Assembly (NCBI GenBank): GCA_030655795.1 | Contig: JAUSPJ010000050.1 | Location: 1-5,488, forward strand | Length of the DNA stretch: 5,488 bases | Source: Fidelibacterota bacterium | GTDB taxonomy: Bacteria; Fidelibacterota; UBA2242 | Direction: 5' to 3' | Part shown: positions 1 through 4,738 of the stretch, in pieces | How positions within the stretch are numbered: the stretch's first letter is position 1 | Layout: every line of letters begins with the position of its first letter | Translations under genes and position numbers: made by a program | Notes under the pieces: model-generated | The model's database searches: none | Told to the model about the DNA's origin: nothing | Seen by the model: the letters and a program-made list of their open reading frames with translations, nothing else

Positions 1-964
1 CCAGTTTGGCGGCGATAAAGGCAATCGGATAGCCGGTAGCCTTCGATGCCAGCGCGGAACTCCGGGAAAGCCGGGCGTTGACTTCGATGACCCGGTAATC
101 GTCGGACTGGGGATGGTAGGCGTATTGAATGTTGCATTCGCCGACAATGCCCAGGTGCCGGATTGTTTTGATGGCAATAGTTCGCAATTTATGGTAATCG
201 TGATTGGATAGCGTCTGGCTGGGCGCGACGACAATGCTCTCGCCGGTGTGGATGCCCATGGGATCAAGGTTTTCCATATTGCAGATAGTGATGCAATTGC
301 TGAAGCGGTCGCACATGACCTCGTATTCCAGCTCTTTCCAGCCCAGCAGATATTCTTCGATCAGGACCTGGTTCGTATAAGTCAGCGCCTTGCCGATTTT
401 TTGAGTGAGTTCGTTCTTATCCCTGCAAATTCCGGAGCCTAAACCACCCAGCGCGAAGGCAATCCGCACCATCACCGGGTAACCGATCTCATCGGCTTTT
501 TTTATGGCATCAGATGTGGATTCGGCAGTGGCGCTTCGTGCGGTCTTCACGCCAATTTCGTTGAGTTTGTTGATAAACAGCTTGCGGTCTTCGGTTTCCA
601 GGATCGTATCGATGGGCGTGCCCAATACTTTTACACCATACTTTTGAAAAACGCCCTCGTGATTCAGTTCAAGCCCGGCATTCAGCGCGGTTTGACCTCC
701 AAAACTCAGCAGGATGCCGTCGGGTCTGGTTTTTTGGATAATCTTTTTCACAAATTCGGCATTCACCGGCAGGAAATAAACTTCGTCGGCCAGGTCTTCC
801 GAGGTCTGGATCGTGGCGATGTTGGGATTGACCAGGATTGTGTGAATGCCCTCCTGCTTCAGGGCTTTGATCGCCTGGCTGCCGGAATAATCGAATTCCC
901 CGGCCTCACCGATTTTCAGGGCGGCGCTCCCCAGTATAATGACTTTTTTTAGTGATTCATCCAT
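1..964 (-). CDS. carB: Carbamoyl-phosphate synthase large subunit, N-terminal part (runs off the left edge)
   Basis: This is the synthetase subunit that makes carbamoyl phosphate from bicarbonate, ATP and ammonia channelled from CarA, for pyrimidine and arginine synthesis in the cytoplasm. Only the first 321 codons are visible; the family is usually about 1070 residues, so most of the gene lies left of the window. Residues 1-125 form the pre-ATP-grasp domain (ILGSAALKIGEAGEFDYSG near 10-28, GGQTALN at 89-95). From about 126 the first ATP-grasp domain follows, with the glycine-rich loop ALGGLGSGIC (171-180), NMENLDPMGIHTGES (229-243), ECNIQY (276-281) and EVNARLSRSSALASKATGYP (294-313). The motifs resemble Bacteroidota and eukaryotic CPS more than the E. 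coli form. ATG at 964 is the first ATG after an in-frame upstream stop; no good Shine-Dalgarno is seen, and a TTG four codons upstream is an unlikely alternative. It lies 166 bases downstream of carA and is probably cotranscribed with it. Confidence 0.96.
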   Translation of the reverse strand, partial: MDESLKKVIILGSAALKIGEAGEFDYSGSQAIKALKQEGIHTILVNPNIATIQTSEDLADEVYFLPVNAEFVKKIIQKTRPDGILLSFGGQTALNAGLELNHEGVFQKYGVKVLGTPIDTILETEDRKLFINKLNEIGVKTARSATAESTSDAIKKADEIGYPVMVRIAFALGGLGSGICRDKNELTQKIGKALTYTNQVLIEEYLLGWKELEYEVMCDRFSNCITICNMENLDPMGIHTGESIVVAPSQTLSNHDYHKLRTIAIKTIRHLGIVGECNIQYAYHPQSDDYRVIEVNARLSRSSALASKATGYPIAFIAAKL

Positions 965-1000
965 TCGATGATCCAATGTTAATGATCTGGTTTATTTTTT

Positions 1001-1123
1001 TAACCGCAGAGTTCGCAAAGGACGCAGAGATTTTTTAGGGTTTTAATTTCCGTACTCATTCTGCATTCTTATTTCTAACTCTCTTTAAATAAAACACTCC
1101 GCGCTCTCTGCGTTCTCTGCGGT
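1001..1123. repeat. Degenerate inverted repeat of CGCAGAG-like units between carA and carB
   Basis: The gap between the two car genes is framed by two related arms facing each other. Bases 1003-1011 (ACCGCAGAG) pair perfectly with 1115-1123 (CTCTGCGGT). Going inward the complementarity continues with breaks to 1025 and 1101, giving 18 Watson-Crick pairs in 23 positions. Each arm is itself a degenerate tandem of a CGCAGAG-like unit (CCGCAGAG, TTCGCAAAG, GACGCAGAG). I recall similar CCGCAGAG-type palindromic elements scattered in many environmental bacterial genomes, but cannot check this here. In the carAB transcript the arms could fold into a long imperfect hairpin between the two coding regions. 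No U-tract follows, so I do not call it a terminator. Confidence 0.7.
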
Positions 1124-1130
1124 GAATATC

Positions 1131-2192
1131 TCATTTTAGCATATCAATAAATTTATCAAAAATAAATTCCGCATCTTCCGGCCCCGGCGCGGCTTCCGGG
1201 TGAAATTGCACACTCATAAAGCGGCCGGATTCGTGGATGATGCCTTCGTTAGTCTCATCGTTCAGATTTCGGAACCAGGGCGACCATCCTTCGGGAATCG
1301 TATCATCATTCACCGCAAAGCCGTGATTCTGAGAGGTGATGATGCAGCGGTTTGTGTTCTGTTCAATAACCGGCTGATTCTGTCCGCGATGACCATACTT
1401 TAACTTATATGTATCCGCACCGGCCGCCAAGGCAATGATCTGATTCCCAAGGCAGATACCGAATGTCGGAATGTCATTTTTAATGGCATACCGGGCGTTC
1501 TCAATCGGCTGCAAACACTCTTTCGGGTTTCCGGGACCATTAGAGATCAACAGCCCGTCAAAATCGTGCTGACTGATATCCGTGTCCCAGGGCAGGCGCA
1601 GGACTTCAACATTGTGGCGCAGCAGATGCCGGATGATACTCAGTTTGCAACCGCAATCCAGGAGTGCGACTCTTATTAATCCCTCACCTAATTTCGTCAC
1701 AGCATCCGGACTGACTCGCTGAACAATATTTTCATGATTCGGATCGTAAAACTCAATATCCCGATCGAAAAGGATTTTTCCTAGCATGCTCCCTTTTTCA
1801 CGCAGTATCTGTGTCAAGCGGCGGGTGTCAATGCCGCTGATCGCCGGAACATCCGCGGATTTGAGCCAATTCGACAGGCTCTGCACCGCCTGCCAGTGAC
1901 TGTATTTCATTGATTCTTCGGATACCACAAGACCGGTCACCTGAATGCACTCCGACTCAAAATGCTCCGACTCCACCGAAAAATCATTCTCAGGAATACC
2001 GTAATTTCCAACCAGCGGATAGGTCAATACGAGAATTTGTCCGTAATAAGACGGATCGGTCAGGCTTTCCGGATAGCCAACCATCCCGGTATTAAACACA
2101 AGTTCTCCAGCCGCCGAAATGTCGGCTCCAAATGAGTCTCCTTCGAATACTGTTCCGTCTTCTAAAACGAGTTTTGCTTGTAATTTTTCCAT
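1131..2192 (-). CDS. carA: Carbamoyl-phosphate synthase small (glutaminase) subunit
   Basis: CarA hydrolyses glutamine and passes the ammonia to CarB, the first step of pyrimidine and arginine synthesis. The 353-residue protein is a little shorter than E. coli CarA (about 380). Residues 1-145 are the CPS small-chain domain (FNTGMVGYPESLTDPSYYGQ near 33-52, SGIDTRRLTQILREKGSM at 119-136). Residues 173-353 are a class I glutamine amidotransferase, with the nucleophile Cys247 in TFGICLGNQ, the YGHRGQNQPV stretch (266-275), and the catalytic pair His331 and Glu333 in VQFHPEAAPGP. The elbow reads GICLGNQ where many CarA proteins have GICLGHQ; all three catalytic residues are present. A GGTGA sequence 5 bases before the ATG is a plausible ribosome-binding site. 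The gene is first in a carA-carB order on the minus strand, divergent from the small gene at 2414. Confidence 0.97.
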   Translation of the reverse strand: MEKLQAKLVLEDGTVFEGDSFGADISAAGELVFNTGMVGYPESLTDPSYYGQILVLTYPLVGNYGIPENDFSVESEHFESECIQVTGLVVSEESMKYSHWQAVQSLSNWLKSADVPAISGIDTRRLTQILREKGSMLGKILFDRDIEFYDPNHENIVQRVSPDAVTKLGEGLIRVALLDCGCKLSIIRHLLRHNVEVLRLPWDTDISQHDFDGLLISNGPGNPKECLQPIENARYAIKNDIPTFGICLGNQIIALAAGADTYKLKYGHRGQNQPVIEQNTNRCIITSQNHGFAVNDDTIPEGWSPWFRNLNDETNEGIIHESGRFMSVQFHPEAAPGPEDAEFIFDKFIDMLK

Positions 2193-2404
2193 CTATTTCA
2201 CCAATTCAAGCATGTTACAGGGTAATCACAATTATGCTGGGATGGAATTTACGACTTATCATTTTAAATTGTGAGATTAAATTAACTATAAACCCATTTT
2301 CAATTTTATATTCGGAATGAAGCTCCAGAGGCAAGCCTGGTGGTCTAGATTAAAAACTATAGAATAACTTGTTATGTTTTATCAAAGTGCATAGTGATTT
2401 ATTT
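2193..2404. other. Intergenic region between divergent carA and the 83-aa gene
   Basis: This AT-rich spacer of about 210 bases must hold the carAB promoter (minus strand) and a promoter for the small plus-strand gene. I cannot assign either with confidence. It contains an imperfect inverted repeat, TAATCACAATT at 2223-2233 and AATTGTGAGATTA at 2267-2279, with a two-base bulge, placed 30-90 bases upstream of the carA start. That position could suit an operator, but nothing ties it to a known regulator. TATAGAAT at 2358-2365 could be a -10 element for the plus-strand gene but has no convincing -35 partner. Confidence 0.4.
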
Positions 2405-2410
2405 GGAGGA
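2405..2410 (+). promoter_or_regulatory. Shine-Dalgarno that fixes the start of the 83-aa gene
   Basis: GGAGGA sits 3 bases before the ATG at 2414. An in-frame ATG at 2369 has no comparable site, and starting there would place this motif inside the coding region. The ATG at 2414 is therefore the preferred start. The spacing is slightly short but the match to anti-Shine-Dalgarno is strong. Confidence 0.7.
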
Positions 2411-2413
2411 ATT

Positions 2414-2665
2414 ATGGGGCAAAGTGTCTTCACGAAAAAAGATGAGAAAATCGCAGATGTTGTCAGTCAACTTTCTGTAGGTTTTACAGAAGATGATTTT
2501 ATTTCACAATTTCAAAAACAATATCCCGATGACAGGGAAAAGGTTGGGAAACGTTATCAAAAACATCTACGTAAAAACAAACCTGGTAAAAAGATACCCA
2601 TGCCAAAGCCTAAAAAATATATGATAAACGCACTAAAAAATTGGCAAAATAAACAAAATCGTTAG
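2414..2665 (+). CDS. Small basic protein of unknown function (83 aa)
   Basis: The protein has 83 residues with no signal peptide, membrane segment or cysteine. An N-terminal half (1-45) looks helical, with an acidic centre (FTEDDFISQFQKQYPDD, 24-40). A strongly basic, proline-containing tail follows (RYQKHLRKNKPGKKIPMPKPKKY, 47-69, in two parts around KNKPGKK), ending in NALKNWQNKQNR. The pattern of a short helical domain plus a KPGKxxPMPKPxKY tail looks like a conserved small family that I have a vague memory of but cannot name; nucleic-acid binding is only a guess from the charge. The strong ribosome-binding site at 2405-2410 and clean stop argue that it is a real gene. It is divergent from carA and convergent with the hipT-like kinase, with one copy of the 101-base repeat between them. 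Confidence 0.72.
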   Translation: MGQSVFTKKDEKIADVVSQLSVGFTEDDFISQFQKQYPDDREKVGKRYQKHLRKNKPGKKIPMPKPKKYMINALKNWQNKQNR

Positions 2666-2720
2666 CAGAACATAATCTGTCAGTGTACCAGACAGGAAGG
2701 GTCGGCGGCCTATTTTTCAC

Positions 2721-2821
2721 GGAAAAGCGAGAAGATTAAAGTACACCTGTCAGGTTTATTCAAATAATGGTATCCGAAGCAGAAGAATCTTTTAAACCTG
2801 ACAGGTGTATCGCAATCCTCA
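2721..2821. repeat. 101-base direct repeat, copy 1, with internal inverted repeat
   Basis: This stretch recurs at 4607-4707 in the same orientation with 96 of 101 bases identical. The five differences (2727, 2728, 2754, 2780, 2815) are all transitions and there are no gaps. Inside, TACACCTGTCAGGTTTA (2742-2758) and TAAACCTGACAGGTGTA (2793-2809) form a perfect 17-base inverted repeat around a 34-base loop. This copy lies 47 bases beyond the stop of the hipT-like gene, between it and the convergent 83-aa gene, and its hairpin could help end transcription from either side, although no clear U-tract is present. It has no transposase and looks like a small non-autonomous or REP-like element. Confidence 0.9.
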
Positions 2822-2868
2822 GAGCTGACGGTACGATGGAGAGTTGTGATAAAAACGCTCTTATCGCA

Positions 2869-3897
2869 TTAGTGCGCGTTTAGTAGATTTTTTCTGGTTT
2901 GATAATGTAACAAATATGCTTTTTTTGTAGGAACATCCAGAAATGACCTTTTAATCAATTCTTCAACCCTATTTTGCTTTTCTAAAAATGCTTTGAACAA
3001 TTTATCCCGCCTTTTATCTTTTATGTCCAATCTTTTTGCAAATTCATAAAAGTCTTCTAAGCCGGCATGTCCATTCTTCTTCATTGCAGCCGATTCAAAA
3101 TCGTCTTTAAATAATCCGCCCTCTAATGCAAAATCAGTATCGTTGACATGTATCCGGGTGTTTATCAAATCATAAGCCGGACTTAGCAAGTAATCGCCAC
3201 TTGGTGATTCCAAAATGGAGAAGTTTTTTAAATGTGCATCCCCGTTTGAAAACAAATAATTAAATACAACAAGTGAATAAAATTTTTCGATTTCTACAGT
3301 ATATGCAGTGACATATTTCCTGATTAATTCGGCTAGCTCTTCATAGGAATATTTATATTTGAAGTCAGGTCCGGCATTTTCTTCCGTTTTTCCTGCCAGT
3401 GCGGCGAAATCTTCTTTACCCCACTTTCCTGCCTGTCCGGCAGGCAGGGATTCATTCGCTTTCACATCAAATCTTTTGGTTATGTATGCAGGTTCTCCAT
3501 TTTTGAAGAAAGTAAGGGCATTTCCCGCTGTATTAATACCATAAACCTGTTGTGCGATTTGCATTGTTAAATGCTCATTGGCTGGCGCCTGATCTATTTT
3601 CTTTAAGTCTTTTGGTATGGGTTTTAAAATATGTGTGCCTTGCTCGCCTTCATTTGTTAATCTAAGTATTTTTTTATCCAAAATAATCGATACTTTTTCC
3701 TGTACACCGGATATAGAAATACGCTTTCTGTTTTCCATAAATTTTTCAGCGTCTTCCTCACTGATCCGGGGTGGATTATAGGATAGCACGTGACTCACCT
3801 TCCTGCCATTGAAAACGTTTTTTAAACAGGTCCGGCTGTATGTGTGAAATCCTTCTGCCAATGTCCCGGGGCAATATTTTAATTCAGGCACACTCAT
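2869..3897 (-). CDS. hipT: HipT-like serine/threonine kinase toxin (HipA C-terminal domain, HipBST-type)
   Basis: This 342-residue protein is the kinase core of the HipA family without the usual N-terminal subdomain, which is encoded separately just upstream. Visible kinase elements are the nucleotide loop RISISGVQEKVS (59-70), Lys92 in HILKP (probable ATP-binding lysine), the catalytic loop NGDAHLKNF (218-226) with Asp220 and Asn225, and the metal-binding Asp243 in LSPAYDLINT. HipA-family kinases phosphorylate aminoacyl-tRNA synthetases; the E. coli HipT targets TrpS, but the target here is unknown. The SIS triplet at 61-63 corresponds to the HipT autophosphorylation motif. Its start overlaps the hipS-like stop by four bases (ATGA), and AAGGA lies 6 bases upstream, so translation is coupled. 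Residues 151-157 (LPAGQAG) come from an inserted palindromic repeat. All key residues remain, so it is probably active. Confidence 0.93.
   Translation of the reverse strand: MSVPELKYCPGTLAEGFHTYSRTCLKNVFNGRKVSHVLSYNPPRISEEDAEKFMENRKRISISGVQEKVSIILDKKILRLTNEGEQGTHILKPIPKDLKKIDQAPANEHLTMQIAQQVYGINTAGNALTFFKNGEPAYITKRFDVKANESLPAGQAGKWGKEDFAALAGKTEENAGPDFKYKYSYEELAELIRKYVTAYTVEIEKFYSLVVFNYLFSNGDAHLKNFSILESPSGDYLLSPAYDLINTRIHVNDTDFALEGGLFKDDFESAAMKKNGHAGLEDFYEFAKRLDIKDKRRDKLFKAFLEKQNRVEELIKRSFLDVPTKKAYLLHYQTRKNLLNAH
3428..3448. repeat. GC-rich palindromic repeat inserted in frame in the kinase gene
   Basis: CCTGCCTG (3428-3435) and CAGGCAGG (3441-3448) are perfect inverted arms around TCCGG. On the coding (minus) strand it reads as LPAGQAG within ANESLPAGQAGKWGKEDF, residues 148-164 of the kinase. 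The GC-rich block stands out sharply in an AT-rich gene. LPAGQAG-type peptides from such palindromes are something I recall from other environmental bacterial genomes. It falls between the strand ending KRFDV and the conserved WGKEDFAALAGKT segment, probably in a surface loop, and keeps the reading frame. Confidence 0.8.
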
Positions 3898-4226
3898 TGT
3901 TTTTCCTTAACAGGTTTAATGGTTACTGCGCCGATTGTATCATAATTTGCTGTAGCCAGCAGTAAACCGAAGTAGTCTTTTTCATCAATCTTCAATTGCC
4001 TGCTTTGTAATTTGCGATTAACTCCTTCCGAAAGCATATTGAAGAAGAAAGGAAACAGATAATCCGAACGATATTCTTGCTTCGTTTTTGGCAGGGTTAA
4101 ACTTATTAGAGCTTGGTTAACGTTTGACAAATATGTTTCATCATATTTGAACACATAGCTATTACGGCTTTCTTCTGAAAGTACACCTGCAAATACACCA
4201 TCTCGATAAACCTCTGCTATTCGCAT
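3894..4226 (-). CDS. hipS: HipS-like antitoxin (free-standing HipA N-terminal subdomain)
   Basis: The 110-residue protein matches the N-terminal subdomain of HipA ('couple_hipA' type) rather than a whole kinase. It begins with a short strand-turn-strand (IAEVYRDGVFAGVLSE, 3-18), has YVFKYDETYL (24-33) and SLTLPKTKQEY (42-52). It ends with the family's most recognisable block, FFNMLSEGVNRKL (61-73) followed by DYFGLLLATANYDTIGAVTI (84-103), where FFxxLLPEG and DxxGAV are usual. In the known HipBST system HipS neutralises HipT by covering its active site, using a tryptophan; this protein contains no tryptophan at all, so another residue must serve if the role is the same. It starts 3 bases after the hipB-like stop and overlaps the kinase start by 4 bases. 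No Shine-Dalgarno is visible, which fits translation coupled to the gene before it. Confidence 0.88.
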   Translation of the reverse strand: MRIAEVYRDGVFAGVLSEESRNSYVFKYDETYLSNVNQALISLTLPKTKQEYRSDYLFPFFFNMLSEGVNRKLQSRQLKIDEKDYFGLLLATANYDTIGAVTIKPVKEKQ

Positions 4227-4229
4227 ATA

Positions 4230-4442
4230 TTACAACTTTAGTTTTTTTACTTCCAATTTCAATTCCATGCCAAGTACATCGACCAATTTGGTAAGCACTT
4301 TAACAGTTGGATTAGCACGTCCTCTTTCTATTTTGTAAAGCGTATTTACGCTGATTCCGGCCATTTCGGCAAGATCGGGTTGAGTGATCCGCAACTCTTT
4401 TCTACGATCTTTTATGCTTTTTCCTAATTCTGTAAATGACAT
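4230..4442 (-). CDS. hipB: HipB-like helix-turn-helix transcriptional regulator
   Basis: The 70-residue protein is almost entirely one XRE/Cro-type helix-turn-helix domain. LGKSIKDRRKELRIT (6-20) forms the first helix, QPDLAEMAGI (21-30) the second, SVNTLYKIERGRANPT (31-46) the recognition helix and following turn, and VKVLTKLVDVLGMELKLEV (47-65) the last helices and a short strand that in HipB-type proteins can take part in dimerisation. It is first in a tight operon with the HipS-like and HipT-like genes (3-base gap to the next). In this family it represses its own operon and takes part in the toxin-neutralising complex. Three palindromes upstream, one across its start codon, are the probable binding sites. 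There is no Shine-Dalgarno before the ATG, so the message may have a very short leader or lack one. Confidence 0.9.
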   Translation of the reverse strand: MSFTELGKSIKDRRKELRITQPDLAEMAGISVNTLYKIERGRANPTVKVLTKLVDVLGMELKLEVKKLKL

Positions 4443-4452
4443 TATAATGTGA
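4437..4452. promoter_or_regulatory. Operator O1 of the hipBST-like operon (predicted)
   Basis: TGACATTATAATGTGA differs from the perfect palindrome at 4559-4574 by one base. Its inner 12 bases (ACATTATAATGT, 4439-4450) are a perfect palindrome. It covers the hipB-like start codon (4440-4442), so a bound regulator would block initiation of transcription or early elongation. Assignment to the HipB-like protein is inference from position and symmetry. Confidence 0.7.
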
Positions 4453-4453
4453 T

Positions 4454-4492
4454 ATTTTTGTAAAACTAATTCATTTTGTCAAATAATACAAG
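4454..4492 (-). promoter_or_regulatory. Possible promoter of the hipBST-like operon
   Basis: On the minus strand a perfect TTGACA lies at 4482-4477. Seventeen bases further is only a weak AAAAAT (4459-4454) as -10. An alternative reading in the Bacteroidota style is CTTG at 4492-4489, then 20 bases, then TAGTTTTA at 4468-4461, one base off each part of the TTTG/TAnnTTTG consensus. Either option puts the promoter between operators O1 and O2 and gives a leader of under about 15 bases. Confidence 0.4.
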
Positions 4493-4497
4493 AATAA

Positions 4498-4513
4498 TCA
4501 CATTAAAATATGA
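4498..4513. promoter_or_regulatory. Operator O2 of the hipBST-like operon (predicted)
   Basis: TCACATTAAAATATGA matches the perfect operator at 14 of 16 positions. It begins exactly 61 bases from O1 and 61 bases from O3. It is the most degenerate of the three, with the left half-site intact, which suggests weaker or cooperative binding. Confidence 0.62.
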
Positions 4514-4557
4514 ATTATATTGTTTTAAGTTTGTGAAAGATGGAAAGGAATTTTGGG

Positions 4558-4575
4558 ATCACATTATAATGTGAT
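4558..4575. promoter_or_regulatory. Operator O3 of the hipBST-like operon (predicted)
   Basis: ATCACATTATAATGTGAT is a perfect 18-base palindrome and the best copy of the shared motif. It lies about 115 bases upstream of the hipB-like start, far outside the likely promoter, which suggests cooperative binding or DNA looping with O1 and O2. Confidence 0.7.
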
Positions 4576-4582
4576 TTTACCG

Positions 4583-4610
4583 TTCCATCATGTCCTCAGA
4601 CCTGATGGAA
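4583..4610. repeat. Hairpin-forming inverted repeat upstream of O3
   Basis: TTCCATCA (4583-4590) pairs with TGATGGAA (4603-4610). After one T/C mismatch, GTC pairs with GAC inside, leaving a CTCA loop: 11 of 12 positions pair. It overlaps the first four bases of repeat copy 2. No U-run follows on either strand, so it is not a typical intrinsic terminator. It may be a remnant of a mobile element end or insulate the operon from its neighbour. Confidence 0.55.
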
Positions 4611-4707
4611 AAATGAGAAGATTAAAGTACACCTGTCAGATTTATTCAAATAATGGTATCCGAAGTAGAAGAATCTTTTAAACCTGACAGGTGTATCGCA
4701 GTCCTCA
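4607..4707. repeat. 101-base direct repeat, copy 2
   Basis: This is the second copy of the element at 2721-2821, in the same orientation, offset by 1886 bases. Its inverted repeat is less perfect: the left arm reads TACACCTGTCAGATTTA (4628-4644) against an intact right arm TAAACCTGACAGGTGTA (4679-4695), one mismatch. It lies upstream of the hipBST-like operators and 31 bases before the antitoxin-like ORF. With copy 1 it brackets the whole three-gene module. Confidence 0.9.
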
Positions 4708-4738
4708 CATTGATTTTTAACTAATAATTGAAGATTCC

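Noticed and set aside
248..952. Plus-strand ORFs at 248-442 and 644-952.
   Set aside because: They lie antisense within carB, whose protein is clearly conserved over the same bases.
1200..2320. Plus-strand ORFs at 1200-1403, 1910-2095 and 2132-2320.
   Set aside because: The first two lie antisense inside carA and the third straddles its start. None resembles a protein family or has a ribosome-binding site.
2677..2695. CTGTC/GACAG short inverted repeat after the 83-aa gene, as a terminator.
   Set aside because: The stem is only 5 bp with a 9-base loop and no following T-run; chance is likely.
2767..2883. A 38-codon plus-strand ORF (ATG at 2767) starting inside repeat copy 1.
   Set aside because: It has no ribosome-binding site. 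Two of the five differences between the copies change its amino acids, and in copy 2 the frame ends after 23 codons with a different tail. It looks like chance reading of a non-coding repeat.
3359..3544. Plus-strand ORF of 61 codons.
   Set aside because: It is the antisense shadow of the kinase gene across the palindromic insert.
4230..4442. Classical two-gene HipBA annotation, with the two HipA parts as a frameshifted pseudogene.
   Set aside because: The break falls exactly at the subdomain boundary, the kinase start has its own AAGGA site and an ATGA overlap, and split HipA genes are an established arrangement.
2721..4707. Direct repeats considered as a CRISPR array.
   Set aside because: There are only two copies, about 100 bases long and 1.9 kb apart, with genes between them and no spacer pattern.
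2721..4707. Direct repeats considered as the ends of a composite transposon or insertion sequence.
   Set aside because: No transposase or integrase is encoded between or beside them, and no matching target duplications are seen outside the copies.
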